Shown here: positions 10,480 to 20,938 of the stretch, piece by piece
Numbering within the stretch: the first letter of the stretch is position 1
How the letters are laid out: every line of letters begins with the position of its first letter
Assembly: GCA_019054805.1 (NCBI GenBank)
Contig: JAHQIY010000006.1
Coordinates: forward strand, 558,001 to 622,000
Length of the DNA: 64,000 nt
DNA from: Brachionus manjavacas
Lineage: Eukaryota > Rotifera > Eurotatoria > Ploima > Brachionidae
Reading direction: 5' to 3'
Program-made: the position numbers and the translations under genes
The notes under the pieces: generated by a model
Told to the model about the DNA's origin: nothing
Databases searched by the model: none
The model's input: the letters and a program-made list of their open reading frames with translations, nothing else

Positions 10480-10870
10480 TGTTGAATTTGTCTTAAAAAG
10501 CTGTTAAAATTTTTAATTTAGAATCCTTTGGTGGTGACCAGTCATGTGTCTATTGAATTTTTGGATGTGGCGTCAAGCTTAAGTTAACAGAAAGAAATGA
10601 GACTTGTGTTTTTAGGAAAATTTGTCGCTTTTTTTTTAAGCAGGAATTTAAAAAATCTCTTCTGCGTCTAAATGATACGGGGCAATTAGAAAAAAATAAC
10701 TCAGCAGTTTCATCCATGTTTTTTTTGGCATATACTTATAGAACTCAATGTGCTGATTAATATTATAAGTGAAATTTTGCTAATTACTTGATTTTTTCAT
10801 ATTGTAAGGCTACTCAAAGTTTGAACCTATTATAGATGGTGGAATTTTTGTATTAGGGTAGAAAAGTTGC
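10480..10870. other. AT-rich spacer
   Basis: This lies downstream of the HAD gene. No coding or repeat feature is supported. Confidence 0.4.
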
Positions 10871-11320
10871 TAAAATAATTTTTTTTCTGAAAAAATGTTC
10901 CTCGCTTAAAATTCTCTCAGGATTTCGAAAATGCTATCAGTTTTTTATGTCACCTTTTCTTTCATCAAAAAATTAAGAAAAATCCAAAAAAATATTTTTT
11001 CTCTTCCAGAGTCTCAGGTGCGATAAGACGTTAAGACAAAAATTCTCTGAGACACATCATTTTATCGTAATTTAGGCCACTAATAACATATAAAAATGTC
11101 TAAGATTGGAAAACTTGGCTTCCTCCACTTTTTAAGAAGCCAAAACTGTTAGAAAAACAAAAACTTTTTTTATTTAAAAATTAAGCGAAATTTGCCTAAG
11201 ATGCTGGAAATAATATTTTTGGACTAAATTATAATCTGCGTATATGAAAACCCAATAAAATACTTTTAATGTTGGCTTTTTTTTATTTTTATTTAATTTT
11301 ATGAGTGAATTTATTTTCAG

Positions 11321-11625
11321 ATAAATTATCTGTATCAACTGATGGTGCTAACAAAGGACAGCTATTGGAATATTTTACAACGGATGGGTTAGCTATGCTT
11401 GAAAGTACTATTAAAGGGTTTTTAGATATAGTTAAATTATGTAAAATTTGTTGTTTATCATGTGAATCTAAGAATATAGTTTGTGATAATTGTTATTATT
11501 TATTTATTTATTTATTTGTTTTCTGTACCGAGCTAGAGCTCCTTCAGAATAAGTTAAAAATTAAAAAAATAAAATAAAAATGAAATAAAATAAAATAAAA
11601 ATAAAATTAAAGTTAATAAAATAAG

Positions 11626-11658
<33 letters not shown>

Positions 11659-12060
11659 ATTAAAAAAAAGTAAATAAGCTAAATAAATGAAAATTAAGAA
11701 TATATAAAATTGGAAAAGATTGTTACATGTGGCTCATGTTTAAATTGTTCAAGTTTCAGGAAAAAAAGAAGAAATAGTAAGGTAGCAATTACACAATGGA
11801 GTTGGGTAGTCAATATATCTTGATTCGAAACCTTCTTTGTATTCTTTCACCAGTCTTTCAACCAATGGAATAGAATGACTCAGTCCTGCCCCAACATATC
11901 TCTCACTCAATTCAAAAAGCCGATTCGAGACTGTTATTAATTTTAGTTTATTAAAAGCCTCATGATGTACGATTGTTCTTGTATTTTTCATTTAAAATGT
12001 GTTGACAGAACTTATGCTCCAAAAAAAAAGAAATGGATTTGTAATGAATGTGCTAATTGA
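11321..12060 (+). pseudogene. PHD-finger ORF split by a LINE insertion
   Basis: A splice acceptor-like TTTTCAG ends at 11320, and the frame runs to CLSC...CDNC at 11493. After the LINE-A copy, a frame at 11986-12060 reads FHLKC...WICNEC and stops. Together these give the Cys4-His-Cys3 pattern of a PHD finger with normal spacing once the LINE is removed. PHD fingers occur in chromatin proteins and in ORF1 proteins of some CR1/L2-type LINEs, so this may be a LINE ORF1 or a captured host exon. It cannot work as it stands. Confidence 0.55.
11498..11985 (-). mobile_element. LINE-A, 5'-truncated copy
   Basis: On the minus strand it carries the LINE-A C-terminal tail (about 11749-11970, with HHEAFNKLKL, SNRLFELSERYVG and LCNCYLTISSFFPET), then an A/T-rich 3' region with a long poly-A run, then AGCTCTAGCTCGGTACAG and an AAATA-type tail at 11498-11530. 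It sits inside the PHD-finger ORF. Confidence 0.7.
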
Positions 12061-12161
12061 TTAATCTTTTTTTATCTGAAAATAAACTTTTTTTTTAATT
12101 CACTTACAGATATTTTATCTGATTTTCTTTTTGTTTATTTACAGATAATTTACGTGAAAAT

Positions 12162-12405
12162 TTTTATTTTATTTTATTTATTTGTTTATCTGTACCGAGC
12201 TAATGCTCCTTCAGAATAAAAAAAAAAAAAAAATGAAATAAAATAAAGTTAAATAAGGTAAAATAGAATAAAAAAAATAAATAAAAAAAAAGGATTAAAA
12301 AAAAATAAATAAATAAAAAAAAAAGGATTAAAAAAAAAATAAATAAAAAAAAGGATAAATAAGTCAAACGAAAATTAAGAACGAACGATATGTTTTAATA
12401 TATTA
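12162..12405 (-). mobile_element. LINE-A 3' end insertion with 21-bp target duplication
   Basis: The 21 bases at 12141-12161 recur exactly at 12406-12426. Between them is a minus-strand LINE-A 3' end (AGCATTAGCTCGGTACAG, AAATA tail) with tandem A-rich units containing GGATTAAAAA (12290-12355). No RT coding is left. Confidence 0.7.
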
Positions 12406-13105
12406 ACAGATAATTTACGTGAAAATAAACGTATTCTAATTTTATACAATTTTTTCTAGTAAAGAATAGTCATAATAGCTAAATTTTGCTGCTTAATTCT
12501 TAATTAATTTTTGTTCACTAGAATTTAAGATGTTAATCAAGCTTTATTTTTTTTTCGTAAGCTCTCCAAATTCTTTACAAAAAATTAATTTAATTCTGAA
12601 ATATTTTTTTTTAAAAATCATGTAAGCCACTTCATAAAAAAATTAAATAAAATCTATCTGTTTTGAATTTTATTATTTTATTAACATATTATTATTTAAA
12701 ATATGACCAGTTATAAGTGTGCTGTTTGACCTACTCGATTTTATAATCGATCAAGGGCCTCTCAGATTGCTACTAGGTATTTAGTTCGCATCTTGTCTAA
12801 ATGGTTAATTCATGCGATTCCAAAGCTTGGTATTGATCACACTATTTTCACATGGGTTTGCAATGAATGCCACAAATCTCTTTGAAAAACATGTCCTGAT
12901 AAGGAAATAGGATAAACAGCACACTAATAATTGGTCATATATTAAAAAGTGATATAAAAAAACTGATAGCATTTTCGAAATCCTGAGAGAATTTTATGCG
13001 AGGAACATTTTTTTCAGAAAAAAATTATTTTCTGAAAATCAAACAATCAACAAAAAGAAAAGTCATAATAGCAAGCTGGCAGTTATGACTTTTCTTTTAA
13101 AATTC

Positions 13106-13808
13106 TCTCAGGATAATTTGTCGAATGAATGGGCTTGAATTATCTAAAAACTGCCGACCACCGACCATTTTGTAGAGAATTTAATGAACTTTTACGCAAA
13201 AGTATCAGTTGCTCCATAAAACCTTGTTTTTGACTTGTAAAACTAGAAATAACAAGTCAATACCTGAGTTGCTGTTAACGGACCACATGTTTCCAGGATA
13301 TTGATAAGACCTTGACCTTCCGACCACTAATTATACGAAAGAGAATAGGCTAAGCAATTTTGCAGAAAAATAAATTGTCTCCTAGCTCTTTTTTTTTAAG
13401 CTCATTGCTAAAAAACTAAAAAAAAATTACTAAAAATGAATTTTTTAGGTAAAATTCTTTAATTTTAAAAAATTGAAAATTTTATTGCATATCGTTTTGT
13501 AGAGAATTAAAATATCTTCATTCTCATAAGAATATTATATAAAAAATGAATATTTGTTTTGAAGCTCTCGGTCAAAATTTCTCTTAATTAATTTTTTGCT
13601 TTTAACTAAAGCAATTTTCTTTAGTTATTTTAAGAAAAAAAGCACTTTTTAAATTTTATTTAGAGACAATTTTGTATCATGACATGGTTTTTTATTTTAA
13701 AAAAAAAAGCTTTTATCACTTTTCTAATTACACATTATTTATTATTCTATTTAATTACTTTTCAATTTTTTAAAATTAAAGAATTTTACCTAAAATGGGT
13801 TATTAATT
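13106..13808 (+). repeat. Partial copy of a long-TIR fold-back element
   Basis: This is nearly the reverse complement of 17480-18155. It includes the words GACCACATGTTTCCAGGAT and CTTGACCTTCCGACCACTA. Only one arm and the interior are present. No ORF is seen. Confidence 0.65.
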
Positions 13809-13840
13809 AGCTTTTCTTAAAATACTTGTCATTTTAGATC

Positions 13841-13878
13841 CTGAAGAAGGCCATTTTGGTCGAAACGCGTCGATTAAT
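13841..13878 (+). ncRNA. Hammerhead-ribozyme-like core, one base off consensus
   Basis: The sequence reads CTGAAGA, then a stem GGCC-ATTTT-GGTC, then GAAAC and GCGTC. This is the order of the hammerhead core (CUGAUGA, stem II, GAAA, stem III), but with A where the invariant U should be. Similar GTCGAAACGCGT hairpins occur in Penelope-like retroelements and retrozymes. It is probably a degenerate or non-catalytic relic; no element body was recognised around it. Confidence 0.3.
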
Positions 13879-14754
13879 AAAATAATTTGGTTCAATATTT
13901 GTATTTTGAATAAAAAAATATTTTTTATCTAAATAACAAATATTTATTATTTGAATTATTTTATATTATTTAACTTTTTTTTAGGTTTTTTCATGTGTTT
14001 TTATTCTGAAGGAGCATTTACTCGGCAAAAAATAAATAAATGAATTGTTTAATAGTTAAAAAAGAATATTCAATTTTTTTTCAAATATCAAAATATAAAT
14101 TAAACTTATTCTATTTCACTAACGAGTTTCATTTCAAATGATGATATATATCATCATTTAAGTGATTTTACAGAAATTAAAACCACTTAAAATCATTCTA
14201 AGTTAATATTGTAAGCATTAAATAAGTATATAAAAATAAGATATTTTTTAATGAAACTGAAAAAATTATTTGAAACGTCGCGCTTTTTCAATGTTATTTC
14301 ATCATTGGATACATTTCGTAATTTAAACACAAAAAATTAGACCATATTAAGAATCAAATAAAATTAAGAAATTAAAAAAAAAATATTTAAAAATTTTTTT
14401 AAACCTAAAATTCATTTATGATAAAGAATTTTTAAAACATTTTTTTTTAACTAAAATAAATTTTTGAATTTTAGAATTAACGAATAAATTTTCAAATTTT
14501 ATTAATGGCAGTTTGGTTTACCAATTATTGGCTTACTGAAATTGGCTAAAAACCAAAATTTATCTGAATCTAAGCAATGGAGGATTCCCAAAGCATTGAA
14601 AAATGCAAACAATACTTTGATATCTAAAAAAACAACCTATACACAGGACTCATCTAATAACTGTCTAATTATTATGATAAACTGTCCAAAAAAATGGGCT
14701 TGAACCCAATTCAACATTTTGCATTACGAGGCCCTAAATAAACTTAAATTACAT
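13879..14754. other. AT-rich spacer with a LINE-A-like 3' tail
   Basis: At about 13995-14042 (+) a LINE-A-like end (CTGAAGGAGCATTTACTCGG plus an AAATA tail) is visible. A short coding-like trace near 14640-14750 (KLSKKMGLNPIQHFALRG) is uncertain. Nothing else is supported. Confidence 0.35.
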
Positions 14755-15628
14755 AACGGATGTTCAAAATATGTTGCGGTAAATTGAAAAAAAAATATGT
14801 TGCGGTAGACCGATCCCCTTAAAATTTTACACAGGGGTACTTTGGACTATCTAGTATAAAAATACATGGTCAACTTTACAGTTAATGCCTTCCTGATATA
14901 GGCAGTCACATAATCTTGAACTTCTGCAAACCCTCAAAATGTCCTCTAGCCTTTCGATTTTCAAAATGTATTTTTACATATTGTTGAATAGCGCCATAAC
15001 TTAATATTAAATATAATCTTAAAGTTTATTCTTTTATCTTTCAATTGAGCATATATAAGTTGGACCATAAACTTTATTCTTTTATTTTTTTTAGTTCAAG
15101 TTAGACCTTGAACATTTCGACCTATGTAGGTCTAAAAGGGGAAGAGATATATAGATGAACTTAATTTAAATTTTATTTTATTACTTAGTTTCATTTTTAC
15201 TTAAGCTTAAAATTTGAAGAGGATAGCTTATTGCGTTCAAAAGAAATTGCTAATAAAGTGAAATTACCCCTTTTTTTTCACCCCTCCGAAATTAAGGTAA
15301 TATTAAGGGTTTTTTGACCATAAATTTTGAACATAACATCTTACAGACATAATCCATATATCTTTGTAATCCTCATTCAATTTTCTATTCGACAATATGT
15401 AAAAATACATTTTGAAAATCGAAAGGCTAGAGGACATTTTGAGGGTTTGCAGAAGTTCAAGGTTATGTGACTGCCTATATCAGGAAGGCATTAACTGTTA
15501 AGTTGACCATGTATTTTTATACTAGATAGTCCAAAGTACCCCTGTGTAAAATTTTAAGGGAATCGGTCTACCGCAACATATTTTTTTTTCAATTGAAAAA
15601 AAGCACCGAGATTTTTTGAACATCCGTT
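14755..15628. mobile_element. 874-bp non-coding element with about 235-bp terminal inverted repeats
   Basis: The left arm (14755-14990) begins AACGGATGTTC and the right arm (15390-15628) ends GAACATCCGTT. The arms match almost base for base over more than 200 bp, for example CCTGATATAGGCAGTCACAT with its complement. The spacer of about 400 bp has no ORF. Flanks read ACAT on both sides, so the duplication is 4-5 bp at most. It is a fold-back or MITE-type element. Confidence 0.75.
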
Positions 15629-16247
15629 ACATTAAGTATAAATTCCTAAATAACAAGGTCGTATCAAGTCATTCTGTTCAATTGGTTTTCAGAAAATTTA
15701 AAAACTATATGAAGCAAATGAAAGCTCTTCTTGGCGTATTTTTAAAAGAAACTTTCCACTTGTCATCATTAAAAAAATAGCAGAAAATTTTAGAGCCATC
15801 GACATTAAGTTTACTATGGCTTTGGATCAATGTTGTAAGAATCATCTCACCCAAGAGGTGCAATTTGTAATTTTCAAGTACAGCTTTATAGTTGAAAATT
15901 TAAGTTTTTTTGGTAACTTTTCTAAAAGGTTTAAAAATATTCATCAAATATGTTTTAGTTTAAATTTGATAACAATTATAATTTAATTTTTTTAATTTTC
16001 CCAATATTTAAACATAATTTTCAACTCTTTGTTTACACAATTTTTGCAATAATTTTTTTCTCTATTTTCTAATCTAATAAATTGTAATTTATTCACTCAG
16101 GATACCAGAATCGAGTACTGCTGAGCTTATTATGAAAAAGTTTGTATAAGAGAGTATTTTAAAATTTTTATTTCAAAATACTCTCGAGACAATTAAAGTT
16201 TACAACACCTTGAACATAATTTACATAATTGACTTTTAGTTTATATT
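15629..16247. other. Spacer upstream of the four-TM gene
   Basis: A hairpin of AGAGTATTTTAAAAT with ATTTCAAAATACTCT lies at about 16150-16187. No gene is recognised. Confidence 0.4.
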
Positions 16248-16271
16248 TTGCTATTAGACGCTAAACTGAGA

Positions 16272-16706
16272 ATGCGTTTGATAAAATTGCTTCAAATATA
16301 CCTGACCATATTTTATGGCCAACTCTTGTCCATCGGATTATTCGAAAATTTGCTCACAGGCATACCCGAGTTGGTCGAAAATTCACACTCCTATTTTAAC
16401 ATTGCACGAGTGTGCCTTGGCGTCTTAATTTTAATTCAGTCCATATTCAGCATTATTGTTATTTGGAACAAAAATTTCAGTATTGTTTTTATAACTGGGA
16501 TTTTGTTAACTGTCATATTCGTGGCTTATATCATTGTCAACACGATTCACTTGACACAGATTTTCAGCCAGCTGAAGGCAATCGGCAAATACAAGCTCAT
16601 AATTGAGGTCTTGACAAAATCTATTATTCTGCTATTGGGATTAATTGTGACATTTTTTTACTCATCTCGAGGATCATATGAATTGGTCGAGTCAGAACAA
16701 GTATGA
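16272..16706 (+). CDS. Small four-transmembrane protein
   Basis: The frame is open from before 16248, and the first ATG is at 16272, giving 144 aa. Four hydrophobic helices are evident: about residues 4-24, 46-69, 74-94 and 111-134. The Cys motifs of tetraspanins and claudins are absent. A TTGCTATTAG just upstream could be a splice acceptor, so an upstream exon is possible. AATAAA follows near 16748. The function is unknown; the length and topology suggest a small membrane protein of the MARVEL or generic tetraspan kind, but no family signature was found. Confidence 0.6.
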   Translation: MRLIKLLQIYLTIFYGQLLSIGLFENLLTGIPELVENSHSYFNIARVCLGVLILIQSIFSIIVIWNKNFSIVFITGILLTVIFVAYIIVNTIHLTQIFSQLKAIGKYKLIIEVLTKSIILLLGLIVTFFYSSRGSYELVESEQV

Positions 16707-16779
16707 TTTCATTTTTTTTGATTTTTAATTGTTATTTTATATAAATCAATAAAAAAATTCTATTTAAAAAAATGCTTTT

Positions 16780-17214
16780 TATTTGAATTTTTCTAATACA
16801 AACTTTTCTGATTTCGCTTGCTAATTTTATATTTGAAAGGAATCTTTTAAAATTTGGATTATGCGAAGATTTAATTAAAAATTGTTTGTGATTCACCGAA
16901 TCCATGTTAAAATTATTTATTTATTTGTTTAATTAAACCAAAAAAAGACTTCTTTTATAAAAATTTTATAAATGTGCATTAGATTTTTTCAATTAAAAAG
17001 AATATTTTTAAGTTTTAATTTTTGAGTTCAAATTTACAGTTATTTAAATTCATAATAATGAGTTCTTTTTATTAAAAATCCACAATAAATAAAATACATG
17101 GGTTATTTAAGTCAGGGAAATGTTCAGGTTTAAAAGAAATATAAAATTAAAGGCTTAAATACAAGCAACCTTTATCTCCAAGTCAAATATTTAGACTCAT
17201 GCTAAATTATGAAA
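16780..17214. other. AT-rich spacer
   Basis: Nothing is supported here. Confidence 0.4.
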
Positions 17215-18165
17215 TAATGAAATTTTACGCTAAAGTATCAGCTGCTCCATAAGACCTTGTTTTTGACTTGTAAAACTAGAAATAACGAGTCAATACCTGA
17301 GTTGCTGTTAACGGACCACATGTTTCCAGGATAATGATAAGACCTTGACCTTCCGACCACTAGTTATACTAAAGAGAATAGGCTAAGCATTATTGCAGAA
17401 AAATAAATTGTCTCCTAGCTCTTTTTTTTTAAGCTCATTGCTAAAAAACTAAAAAAATTATTAATAATGTATTTTTTAGGTAAAATTCTTTAATTTTTAA
17501 AAATTGAAAGTAATTAAATAGAATAATAAATAATGTGTAATTAGAAAAGTGATAAAAGCTTTTCTTTTTAAAATAAAAAACCATGTCATGATACAAAATT
17601 GTCTCTAAATAAAATTTAAAAAGTGCTTTTTTTCTTAAAATAACTAAAGAAAATTGCTTTAGTTAAAAGCAGAAAATTAATAAAGAGAAATTTTGACCGA
17701 GAGCTCCAAAACAAATATTCATTTTTTATATAATATTCTTATGAGAATAAAGATATTTTAATTCTCTACAAAACGATATGCAATAAAATTTTCAATTTTT
17801 TAAAATTAAAGAATTTTACCTAAAAAATTCATTTTAAGTAATTTTTTTTTAGTTTTTTAGCAATGAGCTTAAAAAAAAAGAGCTAGGAGACAATTTATTT
17901 TTCTGCAAAATTGCTTAGCCTATTCTCTTTCGTATAATTAGTGGTCGGAAGGTCAAAGTCTTATCAATATCCTGGAAACATGTGGTCCGTTAACAGCAAC
18001 TCAGGTATTGACTCGTTATTTCTAGTTTTACAAGTCAAAAAATAAGGTTTTATGGAGCAACTGATACTTTTGCGTAAAAATTCATTAAATTCTCTACAAA
18101 ATGGTCGGTGGTCGGCAGTTTTTAGATAATTCCTAATACCATCCGACCGCGGTCCGTGTTTTAGC
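17215..18165. mobile_element. Fold-back element with long terminal inverted repeats
   Basis: The left arm (17215-17490) is the inverted complement of the right arm (about 17800-18105), sharing GTATCAG(C/T)TGCTCCATAA, GGACCACATGTTTCC and GAGAATAGGCTAAGC. The right arm extends about 60 bp further (GCCGACCACCGACC). The interior (17490-17800) is non-coding. A partial copy in the opposite orientation lies at 13106-13808. Confidence 0.7.
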
Positions 18166-18470
18166 ATAAGCCAATATTTACTGGACTCATTGACAAATTT
18201 ACTTTATTTTTTTTTATAGAATAAGATTTATTGAAAAATATTTAAAAAAAAACATAAAAATTAACAAAATTAATAAAGCAAACAGAACGCAACTTAAAGT
18301 TCATAATTTTGATCACATAATCAAAATTCAATTGATTAAAATTTTAAAGAAGATAAAATAAGCTTTTTTAAATTTTTTATTTATTAAACATAAAATTTTT
18401 ATTATTTTATTAAAAAAAATCCATTTTTTTCTAATTGATCTTTAATTGATTCTTTTAAAATCTGTAAACA

Positions 18471-18720
18471 TTACTTGAAAAATTTAAAATCCCCAACAAG
18501 ATAATAAATAATGATAATAATATTAGCTACAACAGGCATTAGTCTGCTGAGCAAGACTAAGAGTCTCACTATGGTAGCTAAAACGAGATACAAAACATAA
18601 GATGAAAAATCGTCCAATTTCTTTTTAAAATTGTCTTTTGATGTTGCTACCATTACGTCAGGTGATAATCTATTCCAGTTATCAGCAACTCGATTTAAAA
18701 TGAAATGCTCTCTGTGACTT
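18471..18720 (-). pseudogene. LINE C-terminal fragment
   Basis: The minus strand reads HFILNRVADNWNRLSPDVM then VATSKDNFKKKLDDF, the end of a CR1/L2-type LINE ORF (the family motif is like NRVVNAWNxLP). The rest of the 60-codon frame is hydrophobic, out-of-context sequence. Confidence 0.55.
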
Positions 18721-18792
18721 ATCCTTGAGAATTGCTTTAGCAGTCATTAGTTTGCTCATTAGTTTGCCGAAAACAATGAGCTCATTAGTTTG

Positions 18793-19322
18793 CCAGTCAG
18801 CTTTGCTATACCCTTTACTAATCTTGAAGTTTCCAGATTATGGCTAAAAATGAAATCTTAATATTAATTAAGATATATTAGAATAAATTTTTTAGCTAAA
18901 TTTTTATTTTGCTGAAGATTTTTGGAAATTTTCAAATTGTCAAACTATTTTGTTTGGAAAATTAGGAGAGATTATTATTCTGAAACAAAATTCTTGGATT
19001 AATTTTCAATGATATGTATTTTATATATTTTATCCGTTGAAAATTCTCTATGAAACTAAATCTTTAAAATTTAAGGTATTTTTTTCAATTTTTTAATAAT
19101 ATGTGACAAAACTTGACCAAACTTAATTAATCTTAAATTAAATAGAAAGTTAAATGAATTTTAATCTGACGAAAATAGAACCTAAGTCATTATTTTGAAA
19201 TTTTGCAAAACAAATTTACTTTTGTTTCGCTGTAATATATTTTAATTAATATTAAGATATCATTAATAGCCATTATTTGGATACCTTCAAGATTAGTAAA
19301 GGGTAAAGCAAAGTTGACTCAA
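18793..19322. mobile_element. MITE-like hairpin element, about 530 bp
   Basis: The left arm (about 18793-18885) and right arm (about 19235-19322) are inverted copies, sharing CCCTTTACTAATCTTGAAG and TCTTAATATTAATTAA. The AT-rich interior is non-coding. Confidence 0.6.
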
Positions 19323-19439
19323 TTATAGCAGTCAATAAATAACTAATTATTCTGACAAAAAAAATAAACGACTGGCAAATTAATATTGAGATGACTATTT
19401 AATAATTTTGCACTGACAAAATAAAACCTATTTTAAAGA

Positions 19440-19860
19440 TAGGTTTATAAATATTAGATGGAGATGTACTACAATCAGCTCTAGTCTCAACTTCGATGTT
19501 ACAGCTACTGAAAAGTTCAAAAAAGTTCAAAAAAAATTCTTTTATATTTCCTACCTAGGCATGGAGCAAAATGGTATAAACCCAGATCTTAAATCTTTTA
19601 TCTATAAAACCTACTGTCTTTCTAAATTTACTTATGGGCTAGTCATCTCAACTCTAAAAGTAGAAACTTTAAAATTCTTAAATACCTCACAGAACAACCT
19701 AATTAGAACCATGTTAGGCTTGAACTATAGTTGTCATATCTCTAATATTCTCAAGATTTTGAAAATTTTCAATTTTGAGCAACTTAATGTTTTTCCTAAA
19801 CTCTCTTTTATCAGCAATCTTAAATATAATAGCCTCGCATCTTATATTTTTGACTAGAGG
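19440..19860 (+). pseudogene. LINE polyprotein C-terminal region
   Basis: The frame contains EKFKKVQKKFFYISYLG, then IYKTYCLSKFTYGL and NNLIRTMLGL. This is the region after the RT core in Jockey/RTE-like LINEs (YGLE...QNNLIRKMLGL). It is truncated on both sides, and the upstream part is out of frame. Confidence 0.6.
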
Positions 19861-20402
19861 GTCTTGAAGTTTGATAGTTTTTGAAATTAGTGGTTTAGGT
19901 TTTTGAAATTTTTGAGATGAGTTTTCATTCAAAAGTTACTATATCTATATATATTTTTAAAGAACGCAAGATTTTCTATTAAATGATATATTTTTCAAGT
20001 ATTTTAAGTGGAATTAAGTTGCACTTTAAACCAGAAAAACACTTTTTTTGTGCCTCTTTCCAGTTTTTTTGATTCTCGTCGGAGGATTGACCCAAGACCC
20101 TAAATTTTTTATTTAAATTGTAAAACTTGACAAAATTCTGAACATATCTCAGGTTTCACTTTTTTTATTTAAAGCTTAATTAATCCAAAAAAAAAAGTCA
20201 AAATTTGGTTCAATTTCTAAAAAAAAATCATTAAAATTTAATTTTCATCTTTTATATATATTATGTTGCAATTATTTATATGATCTTAAATTAAATTAAA
20301 AAAGTCAATGATCATTAAAAATCTCCTTAAAAACTTTATCAGGTCTTCCTGATTGAAGACTTGGTTTGTTTCTCTGTGCATGATTTAGCATACTTTAAAG
20401 AA
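19861..20402. other. AT-rich spacer
   Basis: No gene is seen. A motif TTTAAACCAGAAAAACAC near 20025 recurs with changes near 33100. Confidence 0.35.
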
Positions 20403-20862
20403 TTTTTATTTCTGATTTTTTTACTATATCAGATGTACATTCAAGGTAAAACAGAAGGAAAAAAAAAATTATTTCTTACATTTGATTCGGGATCAAATGA
20501 TATGGAACGTTTTTTATTTATGGTAATATTGATAACATAAAACTAGGAAACGCCAAATTCAAACACAACCAATGTATAATCATGTTTTTTGGAAAGTTCA
20601 TTTAAGACTGAATGAAAATTTACCACGTATAAATAATTATATAGAAGCTAAGAACAACTCTAAGATGATGATAAGGATTCATCCTTTAATTTATGAGCTA
20701 GTTGACTGGTTTCGATCTGAAGAACTATTAACCAAAGAGAAAATAGTTTTAGCAACCACTGGGGTGAAATATACAAGAAAGCCTAACTATGGAATGAGCA
20801 AGACGTTTGATAATTCTATGCTGAAAGCAGTCGATGTTAAATTTATTCAACTCGATATTTAA
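20403..20862 (+). pseudogene. MULE transposase fragment, internally deleted
   Basis: The first part (20430-20560) is a paralogue of the block at 22805-22930 (IQGKTEGKK, FDSGSND, NIDNIKL-like). It then joins directly to a later part of the protein (20572-20862: NHVFWKVHLRLNENLPRI, EAKNNS...). The catalytic segment between is missing. MULE family is inferred from the paralogue carrying CDGTFDIAPK. Confidence 0.5.
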
Positions 20863-20938
20863 AGTGTTAAAGTCATCATTGCCATGAATATTTGGGCGAA
20901 TATTTAATAATCTTTGAACACAATAGTAATAAAAATTA

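Larger units (their letters stand above)
10873..13037. repeat. About 80-bp inverted repeats enclosing PHD-finger debris
   Basis: The sequence at about 10873-10960 returns inverted at 12945-13037 with few changes; shared words include AAAATTCTCTCAGGATTTCG and AATGCTATCAG. The 2.1 kb between them hold a broken PHD-finger ORF, two LINE-A insertions and a smaller inverted pair (12697-12727 with 12912-12945). It may be an old DNA transposon. Confidence 0.45.

Noticed and set aside
14755-15628. microRNA or rRNA hairpin
   Set aside because: The arms are over 200 bp and the edges behave as transposon termini; a miRNA precursor would be far shorter.
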